Positions 16,267-25,260 of a stretch of DNA of 53,160 nucleotides are shown in pieces. The position numbers and the translations under genes were made by a program. Origin of the DNA: Candidatus Poribacteria bacterium. GTDB lineage: Bacteria; Poribacteria; WGA-4E; WGA-3G. The notes beneath the pieces are model-generated. The model was not told where the DNA came from. It made no database searches and saw nothing but the letters and a program-made list of their open reading frames with translations. Each line of letters starts with the position of its first letter. The first letter of the stretch is position 1. The stretch is from assembly GCA_026702755.1 (NCBI GenBank), contig JAPPBX010000124.1, positions 1-53,160 on the forward strand, in the 5' to 3' direction.

Positions 16267-17727
16267 TTATTCTTGAGCATCTACATTGTTATTGACTTCC
16301 TGTCTGTAAGCGTCCAATTTGCGGTGTAGTGTTCGCACCCCGATGTCGAGAATTTTCGCTGCTTCCGTTTTATTGCCGCCCGCCTCGGCGAGGGTCTTTT
16401 GGATCGCTGCCCGCTCAATTTCTGCCATTGTCATACCGACCCTACCGATGACCTCTTCCGCATCAAGCACTGGTAGATATTCACCCTGTGAACCACCCTG
16501 CTGCCCCACCGGCGCAGCAATCGGGACTTTTGAAGATTGACTTCTTGCAAGTGTCGCCAAACTTGCCTCCTGTGCCCGATTCTCAAGCACCTTGGCTATC
16601 GTTGAAAGCACCTCCAACGCTTTTTTGAGGACACCCGCCGCATCATCCGTTTCACTAATTTGCATCCAACTGGTATCCTCATCTGGGATTAGAAACGGCA
16701 TCTCCTCATTACTGGTGGCGGCAGCTGGTTCAAGCAGACGGATTGCAGAGAGGATAAGCCCCAGAATCGTTTTGTAAATGGCTATATTTTCTGTTGCGAT
16801 TGCACTACTGGTCGTATCGACGACTTGTAAAGCTTCCCCGGTTACATCAAGAAGTTCGGTGTCATCGTCGGTTGTGTCAACGACCCGCGTAGGTGCGAGT
16901 TGTGTGCCAGGGGCTTCCACAGGGAGCAAGGAAACCTGTTCAGGTTCCGCATCCATCGGGAAATCTTTAAGCTGCAGCTCCTCGGTGGTGGTTAAAATAA
17001 TAGCGGTTTCTATGGCGTTTTTAAGTTCGCGTACGTTGCCGTACCAAGTAGCATTCTGGAGATAATTGAGTGCTTCTGAGGTTATACCGGTAATGGGTTT
17101 ACCATGTTCTGCGCTTAATTCAGAGATGAAGGCAGAAACAAAGAACGGAATATCCTCGCGACGATCGCGCAGCGGTGGAATCTGGATACGAAAGAGATTG
17201 AGGCGGTAATAGAGATCTTGTCTGAACTTTTTTTCCTTAACCGATGCCGCAAGATCAACATTTGTAGCGGCGATAATTCGGACATCAACCTTAATATTTC
17301 TTTCACCACCGAGCCGTGTGAATTCTTGTGTCTCAAGGACACGCAGAAACTTCACCTGGACTTCGGGTGACATTTCGGCGACTTCATCTAAAAAGAGCGT
17401 GCCACCATCTGCCTGTTCAAACACGCCACGCCGTTGGGTTGTCGCACCGGTAAAAGACCCTTTTTCATGCCCGAAGAGTTCACTCTGAAGGAGGTCCTTG
17501 TAGAACGCACCGCAGTTGACCGCTTTGAACGGTCTATCTTTACGTGGACTACTTTCGTGGATTGCTTGCGCGATGACATCTTTACCAACACCCGTTTCGC
17601 CTGTGATGAGGACAGTCGCTTTCGTAGGCGCGACCTGCGCGACTTGACGCAAAACGACCTGCATCGGTGCGGATTCACCGATAATGCGTCGTGAATTATT
17701 GCTGATAACGGGTTTTGGAAGATTCAT
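16267..17727 (-). CDS. Sigma-54-dependent AAA+ transcriptional activator
   Basis: The protein has 486 residues. The AAA+ core spans about 15-245 with Walker A GETGVGKD (43-50), the sigma-54-contacting loop GSFTGA (90-95), Walker B LFLDEV and an arginine-finger region (FRQDLYYRLN). The C terminus (about 425-475) is a Fis-type helix-turn-helix with NKTEAAKILDIGVRTLHRKL. No receiver, PAS or GAF domain precedes the core, so the input signal is not evident. The linker between the ATPase and the helix-turn-helix is about 170 residues, longer than usual, and rich in acidic and Thr/Ser residues; it may be the sensing part. It activates transcription by remodelling sigma-54 polymerase. Confidence 0.9.
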   Translation of the reverse strand: MNLPKPVISNNSRRIIGESAPMQVVLRQVAQVAPTKATVLITGETGVGKDVIAQAIHESSPRKDRPFKAVNCGAFYKDLLQSELFGHEKGSFTGATTQRRGVFEQADGGTLFLDEVAEMSPEVQVKFLRVLETQEFTRLGGERNIKVDVRIIAATNVDLAASVKEKKFRQDLYYRLNLFRIQIPPLRDRREDIPFFVSAFISELSAEHGKPITGITSEALNYLQNATWYGNVRELKNAIETAIILTTTEELQLKDFPMDAEPEQVSLLPVEAPGTQLAPTRVVDTTDDDTELLDVTGEALQVVDTTSSAIATENIAIYKTILGLILSAIRLLEPAAATSNEEMPFLIPDEDTSWMQISETDDAAGVLKKALEVLSTIAKVLENRAQEASLATLARSQSSKVPIAAPVGQQGGSQGEYLPVLDAEEVIGRVGMTMAEIERAAIQKTLAEAGGNKTEAAKILDIGVRTLHRKLDAYRQEVNNNVDAQE

Positions 17728-17765
17728 CTTTTCTCATCCATTATCCTCACGGAACGAAGTTTCGA

Positions 17766-18509
17766 CTATTGACCGTGGGCAATTTCAAGGAGTCGTTGGG
17801 GGTCTTTCTTGACTTGTTCAAACACGTGGAAGCCATCGCGACACGCAGCTTCACACAATCGTCTCAACACAACCCCTTTTAAAGCCCAATTTGTGGTGCG
17901 AAGGCTTTTTTGTAGAGCACTTCCAGTCTCAACAACGTGGAGGTTCGGTAAATCTTCATTAACGACATGCTTGTGACTTTTTGCAAGCAAGAAAATTAGC
18001 GTTGTCGCTCGCTCTACTTCAAAAACACGTTGCAGTGATAAAATGTCGTCCTGTCTCAACAACGAGAAAACGAGATCGTAACTTTCGATTAACGCAACCG
18101 TGCGTTCAGGGACACCACTCTCATCAAATTCTAAAACCTCCAGCTCGTGGAGTGGGGCAGTATCAAAGGGAACGATAATATCGCTCTCGCTAACAGGGTC
18201 GTCTTTTCCGTCAACACGACAAAAATACCACGGGAAATACAGATCAAGCGTTGTCTCACCGTATTGATCGTGTTCCCGAATTTGTTTTAAGCCTGCCCGC
18301 AATTGTGTATTCAAAGGTCCCGTAAACATTTCTCCGGCGGGTGCGGTGTAGTCCCTGCTTTCATGATACCAACCCTCAGTATTGTAACCACTCAATTCTT
18401 TTATGCGCGCCTCAAGGCGTTCAGGTGTACTGCAATCTTCACGTTGGAGCGGGTTATCAGGTTTCTGCTTTTGTCCGGTTGTGTAAGGACTCAAGACCAA
18501 TATTTTCAT
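17766..18509 (-). CDS. Conserved-looking hypothetical protein
   Basis: The protein has 247 residues and no signal peptide or membrane segment. It begins MKILVLSPYTTGQKQ, like the first strand of a nucleotide-binding or Rossmann-like fold. Two regions look ordered: a central segment rich in aromatics (LDLYFPWYFCRVDG) and a C-terminal helical part. I could not assign a family. It lies 38 bases upstream of the sigma-54 activator on the same strand, so the two may be co-transcribed. Confidence 0.55.
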   Translation of the reverse strand: MKILVLSPYTTGQKQKPDNPLQREDCSTPERLEARIKELSGYNTEGWYHESRDYTAPAGEMFTGPLNTQLRAGLKQIREHDQYGETTLDLYFPWYFCRVDGKDDPVSESDIIVPFDTAPLHELEVLEFDESGVPERTVALIESYDLVFSLLRQDDILSLQRVFEVERATTLIFLLAKSHKHVVNEDLPNLHVVETGSALQKSLRTTNWALKGVVLRRLCEAACRDGFHVFEQVKKDPQRLLEIAHGQ

Positions 18510-18524
18510 ACGTATTTACTTCAC

Positions 18525-18650
18525 AGAGTTGGTTTGTTGGGTTTCGCTATATTCTATCGGCACAAACGTATCATTGAAAACCAGAAGGCTCTCTATAAAC
18601 AAGAGCCTCCTCTACTTTTACCACTCAACCCAACCTACGTCTACACTGTT
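18525..18650. repeat. Dispersed repeat with TTGGGTT/AACCCAA ends
   Basis: TTGTTGGGTTTCGCT at about 18534-18548 and CTCAACCCAACCTACG near 18626-18641 have the sequence signature of the inverted-repeat element at 11961-12210. It fills the gap between the hypothetical gene and secF. Confidence 0.5.
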
Positions 18651-18662
18651 CACTGACAAAGA

Positions 18663-19829
18663 TTAAGCTTCTTGCGGTGGTTGCCTTCGACTCCAGAGAT
18701 ACAGAATCGGACTCGCGATGAACACCGAAGAGTACGTGCCTACCATCACACCTACGATAAGTGCTAAAGCAAATGTGTTAATTTCTTCCCCCGCACCGGT
18801 GACGAGGAAAATAACCAGCACAACAAATAGCGTTGTTAAGGAGGTGATAACCGTCCGGCTGAGGGATTGATTGATGCTTCTGTTTAAAACCGTAACGTAG
18901 TCAGTCCCGCGTAAAGTTTGCGAGTTTTCCCGAATTCGGTCGAACACAACGATTGTGTCATTGAGCGAATATCCAATAATCGTGAGGAACGCTGCTACGG
19001 TAGGCAGGTTAATCTCCTTTGATAACACTGCAAAGAGACCTAAAGTGATAAGTACATCGTGAACGAGGGCAGCGATCGCACCGATGGCAAAACGGAATTC
19101 AAACCGCCAAGAGATATACAGCAATAAGATAGCGATTGCGCCAAGCACTGACCAAAGCGCTGCCCATTTGAGATCTTGTCCAACGCTCGGCCCGACTTCA
19201 GAGACATTGACCCCACCAGCGAGTGCTTGCCAGCCGTCTCCACCTTCAAGGAGGACATCTGTGAGAATTCTACCGACACTTGCTTGGACTTGGACAGTGG
19301 CGTTTCCGCTCAAGTCAATTCCGAAAGGTTTTGCGAACGTCAACTGAATCGTACCATCTTCGGCAGCATCATCACGTGCGACAATCTCGTTGCGTTGCTG
19401 CATACTACCATCAATGAGTTGAACGGTTTCACCGACCTCTAACAGGTGCGCTTTCTGGACAGTGCTGCTTACTTGAAGACTGGTAGCGGTTGCATCACCC
19501 GGATCCGCCATGATAGGCATATTAATCAACTGCTGCTGAAATTCAGGTTGATGCCCCATGGAAATGAACGCTTCGTTTTTGCTGGCATCTATTTGGATCT
19601 TGGTGCGTTCATAGCCGACTTCGGTGAGTTTAATTTGTAATTCGGCTTCAGTGACTGCTCTGTTGAACTTCGCTTGGATCTTAACACCACCACGGAAGTC
19701 GATCCCGAAATTCGGACCTTGATGAATTCCAAGGAAAACCAAACCGATAAGGATGATTATCGCTGAAATGACGAATCCGGTGCGATGTTTACTGATAAAA
19801 TCAAAGTTTGTATTTTTAAGTAATTCCAA
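18663..19829 (-). CDS. secF: Protein translocase subunit SecF
   Basis: The protein has 388 residues. The first transmembrane segment (FVISAIIILIGLVFLGIHQG) leads to the SecF signature FGIDFRGG. Five more membrane helices follow, ending in a conserved block (LNDTIVVFDRIRENSQTL). SecF with SecD uses the proton motive force to complete protein export through SecYEG. The periplasmic loop is long, making the protein larger than typical SecF proteins of about 310 residues. The start codon appears to be TTG at 19829, since no ATG lies near the N terminus and no clear ribosome-binding site is seen. secD lies upstream on the same strand, across a repeat-filled gap. Confidence 0.9.
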   Translation of the reverse strand: MELLKNTNFDFISKHRTGFVISAIIILIGLVFLGIHQGPNFGIDFRGGVKIQAKFNRAVTEAELQIKLTEVGYERTKIQIDASKNEAFISMGHQPEFQQQLINMPIMADPGDATATSLQVSSTVQKAHLLEVGETVQLIDGSMQQRNEIVARDDAAEDGTIQLTFAKPFGIDLSGNATVQVQASVGRILTDVLLEGGDGWQALAGGVNVSEVGPSVGQDLKWAALWSVLGAIAILLLYISWRFEFRFAIGAIAALVHDVLITLGLFAVLSKEINLPTVAAFLTIIGYSLNDTIVVFDRIRENSQTLRGTDYVTVLNRSINQSLSRTVITSLTTLFVVLVIFLVTGAGEEINTFALALIVGVMVGTYSSVFIASPILYLWSRRQPPQEA

Positions 19830-19854
19830 ATTTTTTAATAGTTGTCAGAGTTAC

Positions 19855-20054
19855 TGGAGGTCAGCCATCAGCCATCGGCTTTCAGCAAAGAGGTCCTTCG
19901 TTTAACCGAATCCACTCTACTGACTGCTGGTGGCTATTAAAACCTATTCATCCAACAACCATTCCTCCCTGTCAGAGTCATCAGTTATCAGTAGGCGTGT
20001 AGCAGTTGCAAACGTTTTGTTCGCCACAAGCGAGCGACTGACGACTGATAACTC
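19855..20054. repeat. Two CAGTTATC-type palindromic repeats between secD and secF
   Basis: Runs such as GTCAGCCATCAGCCATCGG (about 19860) and AGTCATCAGTTATCAGT (19977) with inverted GACTGACGACTGATAACT (about 20036) mark two members of a short inverted-repeat family. The same motifs recur at 25201-25260, 42985-43098 and inside the coding region at 32757-32851. Confidence 0.6.
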
Positions 20055-22001
20055 TTAAATGCTAAGTTTTTGCACGTCCCTATTTCCGATTGTGAAGCCG
20101 TATATCTCGCGCGTGACGACAATCGCTGTGAACATACTCGCGAGGATACCAATACCCAGCGTTATTGCAAACCCTTTAATCGGACCTGTCCCGAAATGAT
20201 AAAGGACAAGTGCCGTAAAGAATGTGGTAAGGTTGGCATCTAAAATCGTTATAAACGCCCGTTGATAGCCGTTCTCGATAGCCGACCAGACAGTTTTACC
20301 GGTTCGCAACTCCTCGCGAATACGCTCAAAAATTAGCACATTCGCGTCAACAGCCATGCCAATCGTCAGCACAAGCCCGGCGATACCCGGAAGCGTCAAC
20401 GCTGCACCGAAACCCGCCAACGCACCGAGAATGATGAGCATATTAAAAACGAGCGCGATAATGGCAACTATTCCAGATAAACGGTAGTAAATCAACATGA
20501 AAACCAGAACGCCGCCCAAACCGATGAGCGCAGCGAGAATACCGTCTTCAATGGATTCTTGACCGAGGGTCGGACCGACAGTGCGCTCCTCAGCGATCTG
20601 GACCCCTACCGGAAAAGCACCGGCTTTCAGAATATTAGAAAGGTAACTCGCTTCCTCATACGTGAAGTTCCCCTGAATAATAGCGTTTCCGACAATTTGG
20701 TCCTGGATGACAGGAGCAGACTGGACTTTTTCATCAAGGAGAATCGCTAAGTGTTCACCGACATGATCCCCCGTAACTTGTGCAAACTTGCGTCTGCCAA
20801 TGCTATCAAAGCTCATCGAAACGACGATATCAAAACTGGTTCTACCTGTAGAGGGCCCAGCATCGGTAATACGGTCACCGCTCAACAGAACAGGACTTTG
20901 TAACACATACCAGTTGCCGGTCTCATAGTGATAACGGATTTCAGTACCTTCAGGAATATTATCCGGTATAGGTGTATCGGAAGTCCCGCTCCAGAAATTT
21001 CCACCGGTAGGGGCCTTCTCAACAAGTTTAAACTCAAGCCTCCCCATCGTCTTAACGATTTGTAGCGGCTTTGAGGAATCCTTGGCACCGGGCAATTCAA
21101 CAATAATTCTGGGACGATTTGCCTCTCGTCGGATAGAGGGTTCAGAAACGCCGAATGCGTCAACGCGGTTTCGCAAGACAATCAGCACCTGTTCAATCGC
21201 CTGCTCGCTATACCTCTGAATGCCGCGATCACTGAGTGTCAACTGGTATGTGGACTGCATCTCCGATTCGGCACTAACTTGGGCATCTTCAAAAAATTCG
21301 ATCTCGTTGAGGAGACGTTGGGCTTTCTCCAGATACTCCGCCTTTTCACCCGAATCTGACCGGAGTCTCGAAGGGATGCCGACAAATACGTCCAACGCAT
21401 CTTGCCCATCTATCTGTTTAACTTCTCGACACAAAACGTCCTCAGTGCGAAGCCGTTCGGGGATCGAGATGATATGTTCGCGGAGTAACTCTGTTTTGGA
21501 TGTTTCTAAGTCTACCTCAAGAACGAGATGAACACCACCTTTGAGGTCCAACCCTAATTTCAATCGGTTATCGGGTATAAGCCGCCGGAGGACTGTGGGG
21601 AGGCTGCCATATAGGTTCAAATTGTCGAGTGTTGCGCGTGGGTTCTGACGCGCTTTCTCTGAGATCAGCCGGACATAAAATTCGCGTGCTTCAGTGGTAT
21701 CAAATTCGTAATCAAGCGTCTCTTGAAGTTCAAGTTTCGTTAAATGGACTCGGAAGACATCTTGAAGTTCAAAGGTTGCATCCTGGAAGTTAACTCCTTC
21801 GGGGTATTCGACATCTGCAAGGTTCACCTTCAAAGCGTTGTCTTCGGTTACTTCAAAGAGTGGGAGTTTTTCCTGCATCCAAAGCGGTAGGTTTCCATAC
21901 AATGGATTGTAAAAGCGATCCGGGGTTGGGATGAGGTATAGCACAGAAAACAGCAAAACCCCGACGATTAAAACAATTTTCCAGATACTAAATCTGTACA
22001 T
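20055..22001 (-). CDS. secD: Protein translocase subunit SecD
   Basis: The protein has 648 residues. One N-terminal membrane segment (IWKIVLIVGVLLFSVLYLIP) is followed by the large periplasmic P1 domain. It carries the SecD block LGLDLKGGVHLVLEVD and the conserved stretch with VDAFGVSEP. Five C-terminal helices contain DANVLIFERIREEL. SecD works with SecF at the inner membrane. The ATG at 22001 follows AAAGGAAC by about 9 bases; a TTG one codon earlier is the only alternative. The gene order secD-secF is conserved, though the two are separated here by about 225 bases. Confidence 0.92.
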   Translation of the reverse strand: MYRFSIWKIVLIVGVLLFSVLYLIPTPDRFYNPLYGNLPLWMQEKLPLFEVTEDNALKVNLADVEYPEGVNFQDATFELQDVFRVHLTKLELQETLDYEFDTTEAREFYVRLISEKARQNPRATLDNLNLYGSLPTVLRRLIPDNRLKLGLDLKGGVHLVLEVDLETSKTELLREHIISIPERLRTEDVLCREVKQIDGQDALDVFVGIPSRLRSDSGEKAEYLEKAQRLLNEIEFFEDAQVSAESEMQSTYQLTLSDRGIQRYSEQAIEQVLIVLRNRVDAFGVSEPSIRREANRPRIIVELPGAKDSSKPLQIVKTMGRLEFKLVEKAPTGGNFWSGTSDTPIPDNIPEGTEIRYHYETGNWYVLQSPVLLSGDRITDAGPSTGRTSFDIVVSMSFDSIGRRKFAQVTGDHVGEHLAILLDEKVQSAPVIQDQIVGNAIIQGNFTYEEASYLSNILKAGAFPVGVQIAEERTVGPTLGQESIEDGILAALIGLGGVLVFMLIYYRLSGIVAIIALVFNMLIILGALAGFGAALTLPGIAGLVLTIGMAVDANVLIFERIREELRTGKTVWSAIENGYQRAFITILDANLTTFFTALVLYHFGTGPIKGFAITLGIGILASMFTAIVVTREIYGFTIGNRDVQKLSI

Positions 22002-22331
22002 CAATCACTGTTCCTTTAAATCTACATATTTAGGGACAAATCTATAGACTTGAAATTCCTGTTTTATCTACCCTCGCCTCCAATTTGAGGTCTTACAGAG
22101 TATCTATCAGGCGTTTAAGTTCTCCGCCGAACCGACGGGGATGTCTGTTAATGTTTGTTAAATTGACAGCAGCATGACATCACGGTTTTCCACGAAACCA
22201 CAACTTACACATAGTAACACTGCCTATCTATCAACGATAGTGTTCTTTTTTATGTCCATCGGATATTCGGACTGTAGTTCAGATGCTCAATATCTGCTTC
22301 ACGTGTCCGAACCGAGGGTCAAAATTTCAAA
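22002..22331. other. Intergenic region upstream of secD
   Basis: About 330 bases separate secD from the tRNA-Arg gene. I see no gene in it. A plus-strand open frame covering part of this gap and the tRNA (22174-22482) is the usual antisense artefact of a tRNA. Confidence 0.5.
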
Positions 22332-22404
22332 CGCGCCTGGGAGGAATCGAACCCCCGACACGAGGCTTAGGAAGCCCCTGCTCTATCCCCTGAGCTACAG
22401 GCGC
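22332..22404 (-). tRNA. tRNA-Arg (anticodon CCT)
   Basis: The minus strand folds as a 73-base cloverleaf: acceptor GCGCCTG with CAGGCGC, D arm GCTC/GAGC, anticodon loop TTCCTAA (anticodon CCT, codon AGG) and a T arm with GGTTCGATTC. The discriminator base is G. No CCA is encoded. Confidence 0.9.
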
Positions 22405-22416
22405 AAGTGTTATAGT

Positions 22417-22932
22417 CTAATACTTAATGAGCGAAAAAATATTGTAGTCCGGAAGCTTCTCCCTCCCTTTGAGTTCCAGTAACTCAATTAAGACAGCAAT
22501 ACCAACGATGTGTCCTTCCAGTTTTTCAATGAGTTCAACTGATGCAGCAAGTGTCCCTCCAGTTGCTAAGAGATCATCACATAACAGAATCTTGCTGTGT
22601 TCCGGAAACGCGTCGCGATGAATTTCAAGCGTATCACTCCCGTACTCAAGACTATAAGTGGCTTCGTGCGTATCGTGAGGCAATTTGCCTTTCTTTCGGA
22701 TAGGGACAAAACCGGCACCGAATCGATAGGCGAGTGCGGTACCGAAAATGAAACCACGCGCCTCAGTTCCAGCAACAACATCAATGGTCTCAGATTTATA
22801 ACGGAGTGCGAACTCATCAAGCACCCTATGAAATGCATTTGCATTTCCTATAAGTGGGGTGATGTCTTTGAAGAGAATGTCCGGTTTCGGAAAATCGGGT
22901 ACTTCTCGAATAAATCTCGAAAAATCGTGCAT
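22417..22932 (-). CDS. apt: Adenine phosphoribosyltransferase
   Basis: The protein has 171 residues, normal for the family. It joins adenine to PRPP to give AMP in purine salvage. The PRPP-binding loop LLCDDLLATGGTLAAS lies at about 116-131, and the FKDITPLI (21-28) and GTEARGFIFG (55-64) blocks are typical of Apt. Its ATG overlaps the stop of the upstream dehydrogenase (TAATG, one base), so translation is probably coupled. Confidence 0.92.
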   Translation of the reverse strand: MHDFSRFIREVPDFPKPDILFKDITPLIGNANAFHRVLDEFALRYKSETIDVVAGTEARGFIFGTALAYRFGAGFVPIRKKGKLPHDTHEATYSLEYGSDTLEIHRDAFPEHSKILLCDDLLATGGTLAASVELIEKLEGHIVGIAVLIELLELKGREKLPDYNIFSLIKY

Positions 22933-23990
22933 TACGTGCTTTTCTCCTCCTGATGTGGATGAATCATAATTTTCATCCCTTGTCGGGATTCCATTGCCTC
23001 AAACGCTTCGCCGATCTCAACAAGCGAAAAATGATGTGTAATAAGGGGTTTCACACGCACCAACCCCTTCTCAAGGAGCCGGACTGCCAATTCATGGTGT
23101 CGTGGCACACACCCGTGTGAACCTGTGACGAAACATTCTTTATAGTGGATAACATTGGAGAGAACACTCATAGGACGCATGGTCTTCGGTAATCCACCAA
23201 ACAAGTTGACATACCCCCGATGTGCTACCATTTCAACGGCTTGCTCATGTGCTTCAACGGACGCACATGTGGTAACGACGATATCGGGTCCTTCGCCTCC
23301 GGTTTCTTCTTTGCACCTTTCAATCACGTCTTCCTCTTCGGAGGCGATGTAAGCATCCGCCTCATAGAACTTTGCGATCTCCATCCGGAGTTTGCTGCGT
23401 TGGACACCGATAACTTTCGTTGCCCCCATAATCCGTGCGAGGTCAATCATCATACATCCAATTGGTCCAAGCCCGATGATGACGACAGTTTTTCCGAGGG
23501 ACATATTGACGAGTTCAAGACCATTGATAGCACAAGCGAGAGGCTCGGCGAGGGCAGCTTCATCAAAACTGAGTGTTGCATCAAATGGCGTAACCGGCCC
23601 CTCCTCCAAAACGAGGCGAGGCAGTTTCATATATTGCGCGAAAGCACCCGGAATTTGATAGCCGATGGCGTAATTGATGTCGCAGTTGTTTCCGAGTCCA
23701 TCTCGACACCAATGACACTGCCCGCAAGGGACATCCGCACCGATCGACACTCGATCCCCCTCCTTGACGCGCGTTACATTTTTGCCTGTTTTAACGATGA
23801 CACCGGAATTTTCATGCCCAATAATGGTGGGGGGTTTGACTCTTGGGTTACCGTGATGGAGAATACGGACATCAGAGCCACATATACTGACGGCTTCAAT
23901 GCGCATTAAAGCGGCATCATCGTCAATTTCGGGTTCAGGTACTTCTTGCACGCTTAGATTGTCAAGACTTTCAAGTATAGCCGCTTTCAT
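22932..23990 (-). CDS. Zinc-dependent medium-chain alcohol/polyol dehydrogenase
   Basis: The protein of about 352 residues is a medium-chain dehydrogenase. It has the catalytic zinc region (SICGSDVR and a GHE block), a structural zinc cluster with four Cys (CGQCHWCRDGLGNNC) and a Rossmann NAD(P) site (IIGLGPIG). It probably oxidises a sugar alcohol or threonine-like substrate. I use the ATG at 23990; the longer frame starts at a TTG inside a CAGTTATC-type repeat, and neither start has a good ribosome-binding site. It is the first gene of an operon with apt. Confidence 0.85.
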   Translation of the reverse strand: MKAAILESLDNLSVQEVPEPEIDDDAALMRIEAVSICGSDVRILHHGNPRVKPPTIIGHENSGVIVKTGKNVTRVKEGDRVSIGADVPCGQCHWCRDGLGNNCDINYAIGYQIPGAFAQYMKLPRLVLEEGPVTPFDATLSFDEAALAEPLACAINGLELVNMSLGKTVVIIGLGPIGCMMIDLARIMGATKVIGVQRSKLRMEIAKFYEADAYIASEEEDVIERCKEETGGEGPDIVVTTCASVEAHEQAVEMVAHRGYVNLFGGLPKTMRPMSVLSNVIHYKECFVTGSHGCVPRHHELAVRLLEKGLVRVKPLITHHFSLVEIGEAFEAMESRQGMKIMIHPHQEEKST

Positions 23991-24076
23991 TTTTTTATAG
24001 TTATCAGTCGTCAATCCAGAGATGTTTGTGGCAGGAAAATAGAATGCAACCGCCGCAGAAGCTCACTGAAAACTGA

Positions 24077-25135
24077 CTACCATTTCTCCGATGGATGAAT
24101 TAAAACTTTTGCGTAAAATTCGGTTTTGTCTCGCATCTTATGTAACATGTCAGGACTATCTGCCAGTGGAACTTTATGCGTTATCAGCGGCATAAGTGTT
24201 AGTACACCCGCTGCCATCGCTTGAAGCACAGTCCGCCAATCATCGTCGTTGCCCGTTGCACTATAATCGGAATTCCACGTTCCGAAGATGGATACCTCCC
24301 GCCGCATTACTTGCGATATAAGCGCAGCGGGTAGCGTCACATCCGCAGCAGGATTGCCGAGCAAAACAACACTTCCGCCGCGTCCAACACTGCCGAGGGC
24401 ATTGCGATAGGTAGCAGGCACCCCGGCCGCCTCAATACAGACATGCGCGCCTTTATCAGCAGTCTGCGCATTTATAACTTCAATCGGTTCCTCAGTCGCG
24501 CTATTAAAAAGGTTATCAAAGCCGAGGTGTCTCGCCAATTCCAATTTTTCTGCAACAATATCGAAGAGCAAAACCTCTGCCGCGCCCATTATTCTTGCCC
24601 ACTGGGCTGCCATCAATCCGATCGGTCCGGCACCGAAGATAGCAACAGTCTTTCCAACAGGCGACGTTTGTGCTCGACGGAGCGCGTGCAGGGCGACCGC
24701 AGCAGGCTCAGTCATCGATGCCTCTTCCAGTGTCACGCCTTGCGGGACAGGTATCAAGTTTGCCGCCGGTGCGACGACATATTCCGCGAAGGCACCGTCG
24801 CTTCGCGAGCCGAGATAGTCATAATCGTGGCATTGAACATATTGTCCCTGTTCACACGCCGGACAGGTGCCACACCAGAGTAGCGGGAAAACAGCGACGG
24901 CATCACCCGGTGCAAAACCCTCAACGCCAGGACCGCACGCATCAACAATACCAGCAAATTCGTGCCCACAAACCGTTGGAAAACTATAAGTGCCGTTGAC
25001 AAAAATCCTCGGAATATCAGAACCGCAGACACCACAGAACCCGATTCGGACGCGGACCTCTCCCTCAGAGAGATGCGGTACTGGAATCTGTTCCAATCGT
25101 AAATCTCCAACGCTATGAAGGACAAGTGCTTCCAT
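24077..25135 (-). CDS. Zinc-dependent medium-chain dehydrogenase, galactitol/sorbitol-phosphate dehydrogenase-like
   Basis: The protein has 352 residues. Zinc ligands are seen in FCGVCGSD and CGHEF, and the structural zinc cluster is CGTCPACEQGQYVQC. The NAD site is IFGAGPIGLMAA. The GTWNSDYS motif near 288-295 is typical of galactitol-1-phosphate 5-dehydrogenase relatives, so a polyol phosphate is a reasonable but unproven substrate. It follows the epimerase gene on the same strand, which fits pentose or hexulose metabolism. A 15-bp perfect inverted repeat (25148-25162 and 25186-25200) lies just upstream in its leader. Confidence 0.85.
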   Translation of the reverse strand: MEALVLHSVGDLRLEQIPVPHLSEGEVRVRIGFCGVCGSDIPRIFVNGTYSFPTVCGHEFAGIVDACGPGVEGFAPGDAVAVFPLLWCGTCPACEQGQYVQCHDYDYLGSRSDGAFAEYVVAPAANLIPVPQGVTLEEASMTEPAAVALHALRRAQTSPVGKTVAIFGAGPIGLMAAQWARIMGAAEVLLFDIVAEKLELARHLGFDNLFNSATEEPIEVINAQTADKGAHVCIEAAGVPATYRNALGSVGRGGSVVLLGNPAADVTLPAALISQVMRREVSIFGTWNSDYSATGNDDDWRTVLQAMAAGVLTLMPLITHKVPLADSPDMLHKMRDKTEFYAKVLIHPSEKW

Positions 25136-25147
25136 TTTTTAGTAGTT

Positions 25148-25260
25148 TTAACCATCAACTCGCCTCCGTTATAAATGTTAAAGCACGAGTTGATGGTTAA
25201 AGTAATCAGTTGTCGGTTAAAGAGGGTTTTTGATGCGTCAGTGCCCTCTTTTAACTAATA
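25148..25260. repeat. Inverted repeats upstream of the MDR dehydrogenase gene
   Basis: TTAACCATCAACTCG (25148-25162) pairs perfectly with 25186-25200. A second imperfect pair, GTTAAAGAGGG and CCCTCTTTTAAC, spans about 25216-25255 and reaches the stop codon of the epimerase gene. The motifs (ATCAGTTGTCGGTTAAAGAGG) match the CAGTTATC-type repeat family. Confidence 0.65.

Noticed and set aside
22174-22482. 102-residue plus-strand open frame
   Set aside because: It crosses the tRNA-Arg gene in antisense and encodes the typical tRNA-derived peptide (GRNRTPDTRLRKPLLY), a known false prediction.
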